Positions 16,547-25,060 of a stretch of 64,000 bases of DNA are shown in pieces. A program made the translations under genes and the position numbers. Source of the stretch: Pseudaeromonas sharmana (GTDB lineage: Bacteria > Pseudomonadota > Gammaproteobacteria > Enterobacterales > Aeromonadaceae). The stretch covers positions 124,001 through 188,000 of the forward strand of contig NZ_JBHSAF010000001.1 in assembly GCF_042649925.1 (NCBI RefSeq). The letters run 5' to 3'. Every line of letters begins with the position of its first letter. The first letter of the stretch is position 1. Under the pieces are notes generated by a model. That model did not search any database. It had not been told where the DNA came from and worked only from the letters and a program-made list of their open reading frames with translations.

Positions 16547-17188
16547 GTGAAAAAGAGCTATATCGGTCTGTGCTGCGCACTGCTGGCTTCTGCTTCTGCT
16601 GTTCAGGCCGCCGATCTGAGTCTGGCCCTGGCCCTCGGTACCGATTACTGGAATCCGACGCCGTCCGGTACCGTCAACGATGCCGGCGCGCACTATGATG
16701 ACCAATCCCAGTGGACCTTCTGGGCCGATCTGCGCCATGGCATTCCGTTGCTGCCGAACGTCAACCTGCAACGCACGACCTACGACACCAATGGTCTGGG
16801 TGTTAACAACGATCTGGAGGCCTGGGATCTGGCGCTCTACTACCGTCTGTTCGACAACGATCTGTTCGGTATCGGTGGCGGTCTGGATCTGCGTCAGTAC
16901 AACGGCAGTTGGTTTGGCAAGGATTATGACGAACTGGAGCCGCTGGCTTACCTGCAGGCCGAAGCCAATATTCCGGGCACCAGCCTGAGCGTGTTCGGTG
17001 ATGCACGCGGTGCCGCCTGGGATGGCAACCACTCCCATGACTACCGCGTCGGTATGGCGCTCGAATTCGTGCCCAAGTTCCACCTGCGCGGCGGTTATCG
17101 CAACGTGCGTCTGGATGACAATGTTGATGGTGTCAAGCTGACCCAGAACATGGACGGCTGGTTTGCCGGTGCCGAATACCGCTTCTAA
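16547..17188 (+). CDS. Outer-membrane beta-barrel protein (TIGR04219-like)
   Basis: A 213-aa exported protein: Sec signal peptide with cleavage after AVQA (residue 21), then alternating amphipathic strands and a C-terminal Phe (GAEYRF), the usual end of an outer-membrane barrel. It resembles the TIGR04219 group of small barrels in Aeromonas, Vibrio and Shewanella, whose function is unknown. A single-gene unit between two terminators. Confidence 0.8.
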   Translation: MKKSYIGLCCALLASASAVQAADLSLALALGTDYWNPTPSGTVNDAGAHYDDQSQWTFWADLRHGIPLLPNVNLQRTTYDTNGLGVNNDLEAWDLALYYRLFDNDLFGIGGGLDLRQYNGSWFGKDYDELEPLAYLQAEANIPGTSLSVFGDARGAAWDGNHSHDYRVGMALEFVPKFHLRGGYRNVRLDDNVDGVKLTQNMDGWFAGAEYRF

Positions 17189-17209
17189 AGCCCGTTTCAT
17201 CCGTTATCA

Positions 17210-17231
17210 GGCCGCGGTTGCGGCCTTTTTT
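17210..17231 (+). terminator. Terminator after outer-membrane barrel gene
   Basis: GGCCGC (17210-17215) pairs with GCGGCC (17220-17225), followed by six T residues. Confidence 0.85.
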
Positions 17232-17233
17232 AT

Positions 17234-17245
17234 TTCCATTTGGAA
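17234..17245. promoter_or_regulatory. Possible CysB-binding site before cysJIH
   Basis: TTCCATTTGGAA, an inverted repeat in an AT-rich stretch ~80 nt before cysJ, resembles the TTCC/GGAA elements at CysB-activated promoters. CysB sites are loosely conserved, so this is only a candidate. Confidence 0.35.
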
Positions 17246-17326
17246 TTAAAAATGCGGTTTTGTTCTTTGATATGGATATAAGCACTCCTTAAGCTGACAG
17301 CATCTTGGATAATGGAAGTCGTTGTC

Positions 17327-19147
17327 ATGAATGCTAAGGAATCTCCGGCAGCCGCTGCACTCCCGCTGCCACACCTCTCCCGCCTGGCTGAAGCCGTGGC
17401 CGGGCTCTCGGCGCCCGAGCTGATCTGGGCCAGTGGTTATCTGTATGGACTGGCGCAAGCCGGTGGCGTCGCCGCGGGCGCGGCGGCTGCCAGCGCTGTC
17501 GTTGCCAGTGCCCCGGCCGCTACGCTGACCATTCTCTACGGCTCGCAGACCGGCAATGCCAAGGGCGTGGCCGAGTCCATCAAGACGCTGGCTCAAGGCA
17601 AGGGGCTGCAGGTGCAGCTGGCCAGCATGAGCGACTTCAAGCCCAAGCAGCTGAAAAAAGAGACCCATCTCATCGTCGTCACCAGTACCCTGGGCGAGGG
17701 TGAGCCGCCGGAGAACGCCGTCGATCTGCACGGTCAGCTCAAGGCCGGCAAGCTGGGCAAGCTCGACGGACTCAAATTCGCCGTGCTGGGGCTGGGCGAC
17801 TCTTCTTATGAGTTCTTCTGCCAGGCCGGCAAGGATTTTGATGCCTATCTTGAGAAGGCCGGCGCCGAGCGTGTGACTGCCCGAGCCGATCTGGATGTGG
17901 ATTACCGCGCCGCGGCTGCCGAATGGGCCGAGCAGGCGGTTTCCGCCCTGGCGGCTAGCTTAGGTGGGGTGGGGGGGGGGTCTTCTGCCTCTGCCGCGCC
18001 AGCAGTAGCGGGTGTTGCCACGGCGCATAGCCAGTACGACAAGTTCAACCCCTATCTGGCGACCCTCGCGACCAACCAGAAGATCACCGGCCGCGACTCC
18101 ACCAAGGATATCCGCCATATCGAGATCTCGCTGGAAGGCTCGGGCCTGAGCTATCAGCCCGGTGATGCGCTGGGGGTCTGGTTTGATAACGACGCCGCCC
18201 TGGTGGCCGAAGTGCTGGCGCTGACGGGCCTCTCCGGCAGCGAAAGCGTGACGGTGGACGGCAAGAGCCTGGCGCTGAGCGAGGCCTTGACCCGCCATTT
18301 CGAGCTGACCCGTCTGCACGGCGGCTTTATCAGCGGCCTGGCGGAGCTTTCCGATAATCCTGAGCTCAAGGCCATCGCTGCCGACAAGGCGCAGACCACG
18401 GCACTGGCCGCGTCTGCCCAGATCGTCGATGTGCTGAAGCGTTATCCGCAGCCGCTCAGCGCCGAGCAGCTGACCAAACTGCTGCGTCCGCTGACGCCGC
18501 GCATGTACTCCATCGCCTCGTCTCAGGCCGAGGTGGAAGAAGAGGTGCATCTGACGGTCGGCGTGGTGCGTTATCCGCAGGCCGATGGCACGCTGCGCTC
18601 CGGTGGTGCCTCGTCGTACCTGGCCGATCGGCTGGCCGAGGGGAGTGAGGTGCGGGTGTTTGTCGAGCACAACGACAACTTCCGTCTGCCGGAAGATGGC
18701 AATACGCCGGTGATCATGGTCGGCCCGGGCACCGGTATCGCGCCGTTCCGCGCCTTTATCCAGCAGCGTGACGCCGATGGCGCCAGCGGCAAGAACTGGC
18801 TGTTCTTCGGCAATCCGCACTTTACCCAGGATTTCCTGTACCAGGTGGAGTGGCAGAAGTACGTCAAGTCCGGGCTGCTGTCGAAAATTGATCTGGCGTT
18901 CAGCCGCGATCAGGCGCAAAAGATCTATGTGCAGGATCGCCTGCGCGAGCAGGGCGCCGAGGTCTACGCCTGGCTGGAGCAGGGCGCCCACTTCTACGTC
19001 TGCGGCGATGCCAATCGCATGGCCAAGGATGTACAAGAAGCACTGCTGGACATCCTGGTTCAGCATGGAGGCAAGAGCCGTGAAGCGGCCGAAGAGTATC
19101 TGAATGAATTGCGTCGCGCCAAGCGCTACCAGAGGGATGTCTACTGA
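17327..19147 (+). CDS. cysJ: Sulfite reductase flavoprotein alpha-component
   Basis: NADPH-dependent diflavin reductase that supplies electrons to CysI for sulfite reduction to sulfide. Domains: N-terminal helix, flavodoxin domain with the FMN loop LYGSQTGNAKGVAE, a low-complexity linker, then the FAD/NADP reductase domain (RMYSIASSQ, GPGTGIAPFRAF) ending in DVY. The ATG at 17327 has GGAAG 8 nt before it; an in-frame ATG at 17312 is an alternative adding five residues. Odd point: the linker is coded by a G-rich tract with nine consecutive G bases (17971-17979). Overlaps cysI by one base. Confidence 0.96.
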   Translation: MNAKESPAAAALPLPHLSRLAEAVAGLSAPELIWASGYLYGLAQAGGVAAGAAAASAVVASAPAATLTILYGSQTGNAKGVAESIKTLAQGKGLQVQLASMSDFKPKQLKKETHLIVVTSTLGEGEPPENAVDLHGQLKAGKLGKLDGLKFAVLGLGDSSYEFFCQAGKDFDAYLEKAGAERVTARADLDVDYRAAAAEWAEQAVSALAASLGGVGGGSSASAAPAVAGVATAHSQYDKFNPYLATLATNQKITGRDSTKDIRHIEISLEGSGLSYQPGDALGVWFDNDAALVAEVLALTGLSGSESVTVDGKSLALSEALTRHFELTRLHGGFISGLAELSDNPELKAIAADKAQTTALAASAQIVDVLKRYPQPLSAEQLTKLLRPLTPRMYSIASSQAEVEEEVHLTVGVVRYPQADGTLRSGGASSYLADRLAEGSEVRVFVEHNDNFRLPEDGNTPVIMVGPGTGIAPFRAFIQQRDADGASGKNWLFFGNPHFTQDFLYQVEWQKYVKSGLLSKIDLAFSRDQAQKIYVQDRLREQGAEVYAWLEQGAHFYVCGDANRMAKDVQEALLDILVQHGGKSREAAEEYLNELRRAKRYQRDVY

Positions 19148-20853
19148 TGAGCTATCAAACTGTACCCGGTCCGGTCGAAGGGCCACTGGCGGATAACGAG
19201 CGCTTAAAGCGCGAGAGCAACTTTCTGCGCGGCACCATTGAGCAGGATCTGCGCGACCCGCTGACCGGCGGCTTCAACGGCGACAACTTCCAGCTGATCC
19301 GCTTCCACGGCATGTACCAGCAGGATGACCGCGACATCCGTGCCGAACGTGCCCAGCAAAAACTCGAGCCACTGCATAACGTCATGCTGCGCGCCCGTAT
19401 GCCCGGCGGCATCATCACCCCGACCCAGTGGCTGGCCATCGACGCCTTTGCCCGTGACCATACCCTGTATGGCAGCATCCGTCTGACCACGCGCCAGACC
19501 TTCCAGTTCCACGGCGTGTTGAAGCCCAATATCAAGCTGATGCACCAGACCCTGAACCAGTACGGCATCGACTCCATCGCCACCGCGGGCGATGTGAACC
19601 GCAACGTGCTGTGCACCAGCAATCCGGTGGAGTCCAAGCTGCATCAGGAAGCCTACGAGTGGGCCAAGGCCATCTCCGAGCATCTGCTGCCGAAGACCCG
19701 CGCCTATGCCGAGATCTGGCTGGACGGTGAGAAGCTGGGGCCGGACGAGGAGCCGATCCTCGGCTCCACCTACCTGCCGCGCAAGTTCAAGACGACGGTG
19801 GTGATCCCGCCGCACAACGATATCGACGTCCACGCCAACGATCTCAACTTCGTGGCGATTGCCGAAAACGGCGAGCTGGTGGGCTTTAACGTGCTGGTCG
19901 GCGGCGGCCTGGCGATGACCCACGGCGAGAAGGAGACCTTCCCGCGCAAGGCCGACGACTTTGGCTTTATCCCGAAAGAACACACGCTAGCGGTGGCGGC
20001 GGCGGTGGTGACCACCCAGCGCGACTGGGGCAACCGCGTCAACCGCAAGAACGCCAAGACCAAGTACACGCTGGAGCGCGTCGGCGTCGAGGCGTTCAAG
20101 GCCGAGGTGGAGAAGCGTGCTGGGGTGAAGTTTGCCGACAGCCGCCCCTATGAATTTACCAGCCGTGGCGATCGTTTCGGTTGGGTCGAAGGTATCGACG
20201 GCAAGCACCACCTGACGCTGTTTATCGAAAATGGCCGCATCCTGGATTTCCCGGACAAGCCGATCAAGACCGGTCTGGCCGAGATCGCCAAGGTACACAA
20301 GGGCGATTTCCGTATGACGGCGAACCAGAACCTGATCATCGCCGGCGTGCCTGCCCGCAGCAAAAAGAAGATCGAGGAGCTGGCGCTCAAATATGGCCTG
20401 CTGGCCCCGGTCTCCAGGCAGCGCGAGGACTCCATGGCCTGTGTGGCGCTGCCGACCTGCCCACTGGCGATGGCCGAAGCCGAGCGTTTCCTGCCGGCGT
20501 TTGTCACCCAGATCGAAGGGGTGCTGGCCAAGCACGGCATCCCGGATGACAGCATCATCTTCCGTGTCACCGGCTGCCCGAACGGCTGCGGTCGCGCCAT
20601 GCTGGCGGAGATAGGTCTGGTGGGCAAGGCGCCGGGGCGTTACAACTTCCATATCGGTGGCAACCTGGCGGGCACCCGTATCCCGCGCATGTACCGCGAG
20701 AACATCACCGAGCCGCAGATCCTGGCCGAGATCGACACGCTGGTGGGCCGCTGGGCCAATGAGCGCGAGGCCGGGGAAGGCTTTGGCGACTTCGTGATCC
20801 GCGCCGGTATCGTCAAGCCGGTGATTGACTCAGCGAGAGACTTCTATGAGTGA
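19147..20853 (+). CDS. cysI: Sulfite reductase hemoprotein beta-component
   Basis: Siroheme/[4Fe-4S] subunit (568 aa) that reduces sulfite to sulfide with six electrons from CysJ. The cluster and siroheme ligands are C432, C438, C477 and C481 (CVALPTC ... TGCPNGC), only two residues off the E. coli numbering. The start overlaps the cysJ stop (TGATG), and its 3' end overlaps cysH by 8 nt, so all three are probably translated in a coupled way. Confidence 0.98.
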   Translation: MSYQTVPGPVEGPLADNERLKRESNFLRGTIEQDLRDPLTGGFNGDNFQLIRFHGMYQQDDRDIRAERAQQKLEPLHNVMLRARMPGGIITPTQWLAIDAFARDHTLYGSIRLTTRQTFQFHGVLKPNIKLMHQTLNQYGIDSIATAGDVNRNVLCTSNPVESKLHQEAYEWAKAISEHLLPKTRAYAEIWLDGEKLGPDEEPILGSTYLPRKFKTTVVIPPHNDIDVHANDLNFVAIAENGELVGFNVLVGGGLAMTHGEKETFPRKADDFGFIPKEHTLAVAAAVVTTQRDWGNRVNRKNAKTKYTLERVGVEAFKAEVEKRAGVKFADSRPYEFTSRGDRFGWVEGIDGKHHLTLFIENGRILDFPDKPIKTGLAEIAKVHKGDFRMTANQNLIIAGVPARSKKKIEELALKYGLLAPVSRQREDSMACVALPTCPLAMAEAERFLPAFVTQIEGVLAKHGIPDDSIIFRVTGCPNGCGRAMLAEIGLVGKAPGRYNFHIGGNLAGTRIPRMYRENITEPQILAEIDTLVGRWANEREAGEGFGDFVIRAGIVKPVIDSARDFYE

Positions 20854-21586
20854 TGTGCTGGATCTGCAGGGCCTGCTGGCCCTGTCTAAAGAAGAGCAGG
20901 TGGCGGCGCTGGCCGACACCAATGCCCAGCTCGAAGCGTTAAGCGCCCAAGAGCGGGTGGCCTGGGCGCTGGAACATCTGCCGGGCGAGTTTGTGTTGTC
21001 GTCGAGCTTTGGCATCCAGGCGGCGCTGATGCTGCATCTGGTCAGCCAGCAAAAATCAGATGTTCCGGTGATCCTCACCGACACCGGCTACCTGTTCCCC
21101 GAGACCTACCAGTTTATCGACCAGCTGACCGCGCGCTTGCAGTTGAACCTCAAGGTCTACCGCGCCGAGCTGTCGGCCGCCTGGCAGGAGGCGCGCTACG
21201 GCAAGCTGTGGGAGCAGGGTGTCGAGGGCATCGAGCGCTACAACCAGCTGAACAAGGTCGAGCCGATGGCGCGCGCGCTGCAGGAGCTCAACGCCCAGAC
21301 CTGGTTCTCCGGCCTGCGCCGCGAGCAATCCGGCAGCCGTGGCAACCTGCCGGTGCTGGCCATCCAGCGCGGCCGCTTCAAGTTTCTGCCGGTCATCGAC
21401 TGGAGCAACAAGGATGTCTTCTACTACTTCAAGGAGCACGACCTGCCGTACCACCCGCTGTGGGAGCAGGGCTACCTCTCGGTCGGCGACACCCATACCA
21501 CCACCAAGTGGGAGCCGGGGATGAGTGAAGAACAGACCCGCTTCTTTGGCCTGAAGCGCGAATGCGGGCTGCATGAGGAGAAGTGA
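20846..21586 (+). CDS. cysH: Phosphoadenosine phosphosulfate reductase
   Basis: Thioredoxin-dependent PAPS reductase (246 aa) producing sulfite, the substrate of CysJI. The PP-loop SSSFGIQAALMLH and the C-terminal KRECGLH with the catalytic cysteine are both present; extra Fe-S cysteine pairs typical of APS reductases are absent, which supports PAPS as substrate. The ATG at 20846 lies within the cysI stop region. Last gene of cysJIH. Confidence 0.97.
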   Translation: MSDVLDLQGLLALSKEEQVAALADTNAQLEALSAQERVAWALEHLPGEFVLSSSFGIQAALMLHLVSQQKSDVPVILTDTGYLFPETYQFIDQLTARLQLNLKVYRAELSAAWQEARYGKLWEQGVEGIERYNQLNKVEPMARALQELNAQTWFSGLRREQSGSRGNLPVLAIQRGRFKFLPVIDWSNKDVFYYFKEHDLPYHPLWEQGYLSVGDTHTTTKWEPGMSEEQTRFFGLKRECGLHEEK

Positions 21587-21608
21587 TGACCGTCCGGTCA
21601 TCGCTGGG

Positions 21609-21664
21609 GTGATGACGGTGCTGTCATCACCGGAATCGCCAAGGGCGCCGCAAGGCGCCCTTGG
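21609..21664 (+). terminator. Double hairpin after cysH
   Basis: Two successive stem-loops: GTGATGAC/GTCATCAC (21609-21630) and an 11-bp stem CCAAGGGCGCC/GGCGCCCTTGG (21639-21664), followed by a weak TGTTT tail. The second stem recurs at 23060-23087, on the far side of the repeat array. Confidence 0.65.
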
Positions 21665-21690
21665 TGTTTCTGCTGCCAGCAGCATGCAAT

Positions 21691-22640
21691 TGTAGGAGCC
21701 AGCGCAGCTCGCGATGAGCGTGCAGAGCACGCTTGGACAGTTTGGGAAGGCGGGGCAGACGGCGCACCGCTCGGGTAGGTTGGCGCTGAGCGTCAGCGCA
21801 GCCCAACGTTTACCTCGCGCCGGGAACTCGCTTTTGTCGGCCCGATTAGCGCAGCGTAATCGGGCGCATGGCGGATGACCGCTGGTTTTTGGCAATGGAT
21901 TCTGCTTTGGCCGTTCCGCCCGTACGTGCCAGCCGCGTGAAAGTGTAGGAGCCAGCGCAGCTCGCGATGAGCGTGCAGAGCACGCTTGGGCAGTTTGGGA
22001 AGGCCTCAGCCGCGAGACGGGGCAGACGTCGCACCGCTCGGGTAGGTTGGTGCTGAGCGTTCAGCGAAGCCCAACGTTTACCGCGCGCCGGGAACTCGCT
22101 TTTGTCGGCCCGATTAGCGCAGCGTAATCGGGCGCATGGCGGCGATTATGCGGATACGGTGGGGGCTGTTCTGGCCGTACGTGCCAGCCGCGTGAAAGTG
22201 TAGGAGCCAGCGCAGCTCGCGATGAGCGTGCAGAGCACGCTTGGGCAGTTCGGTCAGGCGGGGCAGACGGCGCACCGCTCGGGTAGGTTGGTGCTGAGCG
22301 TTCAGCGCAGCTCAACGTTTACCGCGCGGGTGTTTCTCGATAATGGTTGAACGGAACGGCAGTGCTCCGTTCCGTCCATACGTGCCAGCCGCGTGAAAGT
22401 GTAGGAGCCAGCGCAGCTCGCGATGAGCGTGCAGAGCACGCTTGGGCAGTTTGGTCAGGCGGGCAGACGTCGCGCCGCTCGGGTAGGTTGGCGCTGAGCG
22501 TTCAGCGAAGCCCAACGTTTACCGCGCGGGTGTTTCTCGATAATGGTTGAACGGAACGGCAGTGCTCCGTTCCGTCCATACGTGCAAGCCGTGTGAAAGT
22601 GTAGGAGCCAGCGCAGCTCGCGATGAGCGTGCCACGCACG
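21691..22640. repeat. Tandem array of 200-255 bp composite repeat units
   Basis: Five copies of TGTAGGAGCCAGCGCAGCTC start at 21691, 21944, 22199, 22400 and 22600, spaced ~253, 255, 201 and 200 nt. Each full unit has this REP-like element, then a GGGTAGGTTGG...CCCAACGTTTACC element (near 21775, 22043, 22283, 22485). The longer units add a TCGGCCCGATTAGCGCAGCG element, while the shorter ones carry GTGTTTCTCGATAATGG instead. Units are joined by CGTACGTGCCAGCCGCGTG. All elements contain inverted repeats. No protein gene is evident inside. Confidence 0.85.
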
Positions 22641-23230
22641 CCTCGATTCTATGGTGGTTTGCAGGCGGTAGCTGTATACCCACCTCGGAAAGGCGCTATT
22701 GAATAAAAACTTAATAAAACATGATCTTGGCCAAACGAAGCCATTCCCACGCAAAAACGTTTGCGCTAGCCTAGAGACTCAAAAAGCGCAAGGAGCCTGT
22801 TGGCGCTGACAGGTCGCGCCGCCATCCCGCTTATCGGCGCTGTGACAGCCGCAAGTCAGGGGCGGTAGCCAGCACATTTGCCAATGACCGTACTGTGGTT
22901 CAGGCCGGAAGTGGATCAACGGCGATTTAAAGCGACAAATTTAGATATGTTCGACTTCTAATCATATTTAATTGAATGCTCTGCGTGTCGAGTCAGAAAA
23001 ATAGCGGCGCGGTAAACGTTGGGCTTCGTAAACTCAGCCCAACCTACGAGCTGGAATAGCCAAGGGCGCCGAGAGAGGCGCCCTTGGTGTTTGTGGGCCG
23101 TGTGCACGGTGCGCAGCCTGCGGGATGCCGTGTGGGTTGGCGATGAGGTTGGCCATTGGGTAGGTTGGTGCTGAGCGTTCAGCGAAGCCCAACGTTTACC
23201 GCGAGCCGGGAACTCGCTTTTGTCGGCCCG
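22641..23230. repeat. Degenerate repeats and unique spacer after the array
   Basis: 22641-23005 is non-repetitive and shows no credible gene. At 23011-23048 lies an inverted copy of the GGTTGG...CCCAAC element, at 23060-23087 a copy of the hairpin found after cysH, and at 23160-23256 one more direct copy of the GGTTGG and TCGGCCCGATTAGCG elements. The whole looks like a mosaic built from the units upstream. Confidence 0.65.
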
Positions 23231-23381
23231 ATTAGCGCAGCGTAATCGGGCGCATGGAAGAGGTGATGCGGTTACGGTGTGGGCCGTTCCGCCCTCTGTC
23301 GGCGTGGGCGAATTGCCAACCTACCGTTGGCGGGGGCGGCAAGTGGGCATAAGGCCATGCCCCTTGACCCCTGGCCTTTGG

Positions 23382-23440
23382 CGTATGCCGACTGTCGGGA
23401 TGGCCCCGAGCTCCGGGATTCTCTTCACCGGCCGGGAGCC
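23382..23440 (+). repeat. Left inverted repeat flanking AT-rich island
   Basis: The core 23402-23440 matches the reverse complement of 26199-26237 at 37 of 39 positions, and the match extends more loosely to 59 bp. The left copy is followed by two hairpins (23442-23495) absent on the right, after which CCGACAGACG resumes the match. 23231-23676 has no gene otherwise. Confidence 0.75.
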
Positions 23441-23676
23441 ACACGCCATCCCTGGCGTGACGCTCCCTTGTGCGGTCATCCTGACCGCGCACCGGCTCCG
23501 TTCACCCCTCCACCCGGTCCGACAGACGGCTTTGATTATCGGTGTAATTGAAACGAGCAAGAGCGATATACGCTCTGAGTTTCGGACTGACAGATGGTTT
23601 GATCAAAATTGCGGTTATTGATGCGTGTCCACTAAAGCGGGGCAAGTCCAGCAACTACATTAAATTGTTGTTAGGC

Positions 23677-24951
23677 TCATTTTAATGAGTCAGTTATGCC
23701 AATTTCTCTGAGCCTTGCACTTTCCAGTGCTAGTTGTAGTAAACCAGCACTGCTTGAGTGAACTTTTTGTTTTGAAAAAATTTCTTTTAATTGATTCATG
23801 TTCACACTTGATATTTTAACTGACTCCGAACTGCCTATAATCGGTTGTGAACTATATTTTTCATCATCAATAACAATTAAAAACGATGCTTCATGCCGGA
23901 GGACTGAAAGGTCTGTAATAACACCAAGAAATTCGAAAGTTGCTTTATTTTGCGTAATTAGATTCAATAGTGCTGAAACGTGAGTCTCTGTTAATATTGA
24001 GTTGGAATCGCGACCATCACTGCAGAAAGCAAACTCTTCAATATTATAAATCTCCTCTGCATATTCTCTTAATAAAGCATTTTTGATGTCAAAACCTTGC
24101 TCTATCAATATATTGTTATCATCAGATTCATCGCCATATATTTCAAATCCACCTGCTGGCTGTATTTGCCAGACTTCTGGTTTAACAGCTACATTTTTTT
24201 GTCTTTGTGCAACAACTGCTTTCCATGAAATATTTCCTGGGTCTTTATAATCTTTATAAATAATGAGAGCTTGAACGCTAATCAAAGGGCAAGCTTGAAA
24301 TGGTTTTAAAATGGCTAACGATGGTTTTTGTTTGCCGTGATATTGTGACCTGTATTTCAGGCCTTTTTCTATATTTGCTTCTTGCTTCTTGTTTCTTGTT
24401 TTTTCATAAAACTTATATAGTTCAAACTCTAAAATATGTGAAGTAACTAAATTTTGTTCATAGGTAATTGTTTTTGCATAAATTTTTTCAAGTTTACCAT
24501 TATGATCTAAAATCAATTTGTCAGTTGCAAATCCTTTCATTTTTGGTCTCTTTACGGAGTCCCCAAGAAATTTAAGATATTTTTTTTGTGACTTATCAAA
24601 ATCAAAAAAAACAACATCACTTGATGATAAATGGCATAGTTCTTTAAATGGGTAAGATATTTTTCCATTTGAACGTATTATCGTGGCAGGATATGTTTTA
24701 TTGTATAACTCAACGAATTCTGATTCAGAGTATGTTTTTTTAAAAAAAATAAGCTGCCAGTTTAAGTAATCGTTATTAGTCATTTCCTTATATGTTTTGT
24801 ATCGACGCTCTCTGTTGGTCTTGTTTATTTTTAGCTTCAGTTGAGAAATGTTTTTTCTGATTAAACCAAAAAATGGAATTACTACAAGGCAAATACCTAA
24901 AAGATTTGCCAACCAACCAAGATCGTTCCAGAATCTGTAAAAATCACTCAT
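23677..24951 (-). CDS. Membrane-anchored Nudix-like protein
   Basis: A 424-aa protein with one N-terminal membrane segment (residues ~11-31), a basic, lysine-rich middle region and a C-terminal domain with a Nudix-like box: PAGGFE at 265-270 and LLREYAEE at 293-300. The usual G-to-REUxEE spacing is stretched by about 14 residues, so catalysis is uncertain. Nudix enzymes cleave nucleoside-diphosphate linkages, and membrane-tethered forms occur in nucleotide-based conflict systems; a defence role here is inference. The gene is far more AT-rich than its surroundings (long A/T runs, AT-ending codons), a sign of transfer. The same-strand gene upstream is a frameshifted two-TM protein. The stop is immediately followed by GCCTAACAAC. 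Confidence 0.6.
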   Translation of the reverse strand: MSDFYRFWNDLGWLANLLGICLVVIPFFGLIRKNISQLKLKINKTNRERRYKTYKEMTNNDYLNWQLIFFKKTYSESEFVELYNKTYPATIIRSNGKISYPFKELCHLSSSDVVFFDFDKSQKKYLKFLGDSVKRPKMKGFATDKLILDHNGKLEKIYAKTITYEQNLVTSHILEFELYKFYEKTRNKKQEANIEKGLKYRSQYHGKQKPSLAILKPFQACPLISVQALIIYKDYKDPGNISWKAVVAQRQKNVAVKPEVWQIQPAGGFEIYGDESDDNNILIEQGFDIKNALLREYAEEIYNIEEFAFCSDGRDSNSILTETHVSALLNLITQNKATFEFLGVITDLSVLRHEASFLIVIDDEKYSSQPIIGSSESVKISSVNMNQLKEIFSKQKVHSSSAGLLQLALESARLREIGITDSLK

Positions 24952-24983
24952 AAATGATATAGCTCGATGATTAATGTTTGTAT

Positions 24984-25060
24984 GCCTGACTTTTGATTAA
25001 ATGGAGGCGTATAGTGCCGTCCAATGAGCGAATGCGAACTGGTTTAAATTATTTGTTAGT
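24984..25060. repeat. Possible degenerate attC-like element
   Basis: The 77-bp spacer between the two island genes begins GCCTGAC and ends GTTAGT, with imperfect inverted ends (12 of 21 positions), and abuts the stop of the upstream gene. This is reminiscent of an integron cassette recombination site, but the core sites deviate and no integrase is in the window. Confidence 0.25.

Noticed and set aside
22347..22550. Short open frames within the repeat array
   Set aside because: They follow repeat boundaries, lack ribosome sites and exist only because the repeats are GC-rich.
21691..22640. CRISPR array
   Set aside because: The repeats are ~200-255 bp units with nearly identical spacers and inverted repeats inside; no short repeats with unique spacers and no cas genes.
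22650..22980. PurR-like word GCAAAAACGTTTGCG in the repeat region
   Set aside because: The arms are offset by two extra A bases and no gene lies downstream.
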